Source: CBDUXZ01 sp965371325 [NCBI: uncultured bacterium] (GTDB lineage Bacteria; JAUYMQ01). From it: a stretch of 9,249 bases of DNA. The notes under the pieces are model-generated. The model ran no database searches. It was not told the DNA's origin and saw only the letters and a program-made list of their open reading frames with translations. Of this stretch, positions 7,901 to 9,249 are shown piece by piece (position 1 is the stretch's first letter; each line of letters opens with the position of its first letter). The position numbers were made by a program, and so were the translations under genes. The stretch lies in NCBI GenBank assembly GCA_965371325.1, contig CBDUXZ010000045.1, forward strand, positions 1 to 9,249. Reading direction: 5' to 3'.

Positions 7901-8560
7901 GCTTCCCTGTCCCGGGACGCGCGCAAGCGCCTCGCGGCGCTGCAGGAACTCGTCGAGCTGGGTTCGGCCTTCAAGCTGGCGGCCCACGATCTCGAAATCC
8001 GCGGCGCCGGAAATCTTCTTGGGGCCAACCAGTCGGGCCACATCGCCGCGGTGGGCTACGAGATGTTCACGGAACTGCTTGAACGGGCCGTTCGGGAAAT
8101 GAGCGGCCAGCCCCTCGAGGAAGAGATCGATGTCGAGATCGATCTCAAGATACCCGCCTTCATTCCAGAGGGCTTCGTGAGCGACACCAGCCAGCGCCTC
8201 GCGATCTACCGGCGTCTCTCGCTGGCCCGGAGCGACGAAGACGTGGCCGACGTCGAGTGGGACGTGAGAGATCGCTACGGCGCGCTTCCCGATGAGGCCC
8301 TCTACCTCATCGAGGCTGTGCGTGTGCGGCTCCTCGCACGGGCCCTCCGGGTGAAGGCGATCGAGCGGAAGCAGCGCGAGTTACTGATCACGTGGAGCGA
8401 CGCGGCGTGTGTCGATCCGAACCGCGTCGTTGCGATGGTGGCCGAATCAGAGGGCGAGATCCGGCTGCTGCCCGACAATCGCCTGAGGCTGTACATGGCG
8501 GGAAAGACCCCGAAAACGGTGCTGGAATCGGCCAGAAATGTGTTGCAAAGACTGGGGTAG
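4901..8560 (+). CDS. mfd: Mfd, transcription-repair coupling factor
   Basis: 1219 residues, slightly longer than the roughly 1150-1180 of the E. coli and B. subtilis proteins. Mfd is an ATP-driven DNA translocase that pushes stalled RNA polymerase off DNA lesions and recruits UvrA for nucleotide excision repair. Domains in order: UvrB-like module (about residues 20-400; PWEILPYDRLSP at 103-114, a degenerate GLAGAGAAYLAA where UvrB has a Walker A, and GEFSARGGLVDVFP); RNA-polymerase-interacting CarD-like domain (about 553-650; DLKPGDHLVHRDHGVARYHG from 557); SF2 helicase (about 680-1045) with Walker A GDVGYGKT at 709-716, Walker B DEEQ at 810-813, TATPIPRT at 836-843 and motif VI QMRGRVGRS at 979-987; the translocation motif region RGAGNLLGANQSGH; and a C-terminal TRCF domain (about 1070-1190). 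All key ATPase residues are intact. The N-terminus has a short Arg-rich stretch before the first domain. It starts 70 bases after the glycosyltransferase gene. Confidence 0.97.
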   Translation: MGEGLGALARRRGRGLARENSLSEFLSAAFGAEGPVRLSGLAGAGAAYLAARALSDSRAAGVSPLLAVFPDATRAASFTRDLRFFAGEAGLRGAASRILYLPPWEILPYDRLSPHRGTSFERLAALGRMSMPPPTPQGPAAGVLALVTDARSLAQRVMAPEVLREAAFDLEVGSEIDRDALLERLVTLGYSGGPLAETRGEFSARGGLVDVFPIDAAVPLRIELDGDRIERIRPYDPETQRSISERTRGRGEMSLQRVQILPAREIILDRHIVARSKEAVRARLAELGFPLEQRVELLSDLERGIYHPGVEFLLPLLEPAPVPLTAYLGPRFLTWLVEKEEIIAALDSFHEEIARGLERTRESRHFHVEPDTLWRRAQEVLPELARNRVEIGALQLDESALTAEGDGKPPSLRLSFEGNQDLRSRLEASNTKHHPLAPLVHAIKAWRGEGHSVFLVCGSTGSGDRLHRLLESYRIALPLWTEGSPDGIVPRGGPDAGGLTAPRAGIIVGELSSGFHLPQERIAFVTEAEIFGPRRRLRGPAARRKEVAETFTTRLEDLKPGDHLVHRDHGVARYHGLVHLLVGEEEGDFLQLEFAGQDRLYLPIRRVHLVQRYVGAAEATPRLDRLGSAIWARAKGKASQAVRAMARELLEIHAARQVMRRKPLSQSAEGWEQFEARFPYEETPDQQSAIEETLADLRKPHPMDRLVCGDVGYGKTEIAMRAAFQVVSEGKQVALLVPTTVLALQHYQTFSERFKDHPVIIEELSRFKSPKAQRDIVSRLAEGKVDIVVGTHRVLGKDVSFKNLGLFVIDEEQRFGVRHKEQIKQMRKLVDVLTLTATPIPRTLHMGLLGLRDLSLINTPPEDRLAIRTFVMHWDGAEAAEAIRRELARGGQVFFVHNRVRTIAETAAMVKRLVPEAKIVVAHGQMRERQLERVMLAFQKGAADVLVSTSIIENGLDLPNVNTLLVDRADRFGLAQLYQMRGRVGRSAHRAYAYLFIPRAASLSRDARKRLAALQELVELGSAFKLAAHDLEIRGAGNLLGANQSGHIAAVGYEMFTELLERAVREMSGQPLEEEIDVEIDLKIPAFIPEGFVSDTSQRLAIYRRLSLARSDEDVADVEWDVRDRYGALPDEALYLIEAVRVRLLARALRVKAIERKQRELLITWSDAACVDPNRVVAMVAESEGEIRLLPDNRLRLYMAGKTPKTVLESARNVLQRLG

Positions 8561-8624
8561 GTTGATAGGGTCAGCGCCTCGCGCCCCGTCTTCCACCCAC
8601 TTATTCCAATACCACCCATTTCCC

Positions 8625-8636
8625 AGAGGAACACCC
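8625..8636 (+). promoter_or_regulatory. Ribosome binding site of the PPIase lipoprotein gene
   Basis: AGAGGA at 8625-8630 stands 6 bases before ATG 8637, supporting that start, which also yields a proper lipoprotein signal peptide. The rest of the 76-base gap after mfd (8561-8636) shows neither a convincing promoter nor a terminator hairpin, so readthrough from mfd is plausible. Confidence 0.6.
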
Positions 8637-9249
8637 ATGCATCAATACGACCGTGTCATCCCTGTGGCCCTTCTTGCCCTGGTTCTCTCTCTCTCGCTTC
8701 CGGCCTGTGGTGGCAGTGACGGAGAAGAGCGTGAGCAGACCTCCCGCATCGAGGGAGAGAGTGAAGTACTCGCCACCTTCGCGGGCGGGGAGCTTACGCT
8801 GGAGGAGTTCAAGGCCGAGGCCGACAAGCTCCCGCCGCAGGTCAAGCCCATGCTGACTTCCCCGGAACGCCGCAGGCAGTATCTTGAGAATCTCATCGTC
8901 AGCAAGCTCCTCATCGAAGACGCGAGGAGCAGGGGGGTCGATAAGGATAAGGAGATCCGCGTCCAGGTTGAGGAGACGGAGAACCGGCTGATCCTGCAAA
9001 GGGCCTACCGGGATCTCCAGGATTCCGTGACCATCACGGACGAGGACGTGGCGGCTCAGTATAACGAGAATCCGGACGCCTACTCGACTTCTGAGGTTCG
9101 TGCGAGCCACATCCTCGTAGAGGATGAAGCAATCGCCGAGGATCTTCTGAAGCGGCTCAAGGAGAACCCGGATGGCTTCGCGCAGCTCGCGAAGGATCTT
9201 TCGAAAGACCCCGCCACGGGCGCCAGGGGGGGGGACCTCGGGTTCTTCG
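8637..9249 (+). CDS. Parvulin-type peptidyl-prolyl cis-trans isomerase lipoprotein, N-terminal part (3' truncated by window edge)
   Basis: 204 residues are visible and the frame runs off the window end. The enzyme would catalyse proline isomerisation and act as a foldase/chaperone for exported proteins. Residues 7-24 form a lipoprotein signal peptide with lipobox LPAC, lipidated Cys at C24 followed by GGSDG, so the mature protein is membrane-tethered on the outer side of the inner membrane or moved to the outer membrane. Residues about 45-145 form the helical chaperone region (FAGGELTLEEFKAEADKL, RRQYLENLIVSKLLIEDA), as in SurA/PrsA-like proteins. The parvulin domain starts near 154 with VRASHILVEDE (H158) and reaches GGDLGFF at 198-204. 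It resembles PrsA- or SurA-like PPIases but is not assigned to either. It follows mfd by 76 bases in the same direction. Confidence 0.9.
   Translation, partial: MHQYDRVIPVALLALVLSLSLPACGGSDGEEREQTSRIEGESEVLATFAGGELTLEEFKAEADKLPPQVKPMLTSPERRRQYLENLIVSKLLIEDARSRGVDKDKEIRVQVEETENRLILQRAYRDLQDSVTITDEDVAAQYNENPDAYSTSEVRASHILVEDEAIAEDLLKRLKENPDGFAQLAKDLSKDPATGARGGDLGFF
8684..8695 (+). repeat. (TC)6 dinucleotide repeat in the PPIase signal-peptide coding region
   Basis: Six TC units encode part of the hydrophobic core (VLSLSLP) of the lipoprotein signal. A change of one unit would shift the frame. It may simply reflect Leu/Ser codon choice. Confidence 0.5.
9226..9234 (+). repeat. G9 homopolymer in the PPIase coding region
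   Basis: Nine consecutive G lie across codons for R197, G198, G199 and the first base of D200, within the conserved parvulin GGDLGFF motif. The tract is in frame as read, since the motif continues correctly after it. Confidence 0.7.

Noticed and set aside
8561-8590. TTGATA at 8562-8567 as a possible -35 box for the PPIase gene
   Set aside because: No plausible -10 box lies 16-18 bases downstream; the sequence there is GC-rich.

Overview
This is a GC-rich bacterial window with one coding direction: all seven genes read on the + strand with short gaps. I cannot assign a phylum. The PPIase lipoprotein with a Gram-negative-style lipobox, the sulfatase-family tail ending in LRALGYVE, and the codon pattern would suit a high-GC Gram-negative lineage (for example an uncultured deltaproteobacterium-like or related group), but that is inference.

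Layout. (1) Positions 1-505 hold the C-terminal part of a sulfatase; its catalytic half lies upstream of the window. (2) 531-2120 is a cytosolic-looking type I phosphodiesterase/nucleotide pyrophosphatase-type protein of the alkaline phosphatase superfamily. (3) 2117-3232 is a membrane-anchored SGNH/GDSL hydrolase whose start codon overlaps the stop of the phosphodiesterase gene (ATGA). (4) 3257-3637 is a RidA-family enamine/imine deaminase. (5) 3682-4830 is a GT4-type glycosyltransferase, preceded by a 13-bp hairpin. (6) 4901-8560 is mfd, the transcription-repair coupling factor, complete with UvrB-like, RNA-polymerase-interacting, helicase and C-terminal domains. (7) 8637 to the window end is the N-terminal part of a parvulin-type peptidyl-prolyl isomerase lipoprotein.

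Genes 1-3, and perhaps 5, look like a surface-glycan or envelope-modification group: two alkaline-phosphatase-fold hydrolases, a membrane-tethered esterase-fold enzyme and a glycosyltransferase. The remaining genes are housekeeping: metabolite damage control (ridA), DNA repair (mfd) and envelope protein folding (PPIase). I see no rRNA, tRNA, CRISPR array, transposase or attachment site, and no gene-free stretch longer than 76 bases. I found no clearly new system. The items most worth checking are the phosphatase-fold/SGNH gene group, two intergenic hairpins (one overlapping the mfd ribosome binding site), a glycosyltransferase with an altered donor-site motif, and a G9 tract inside the PPIase active-domain coding sequence.
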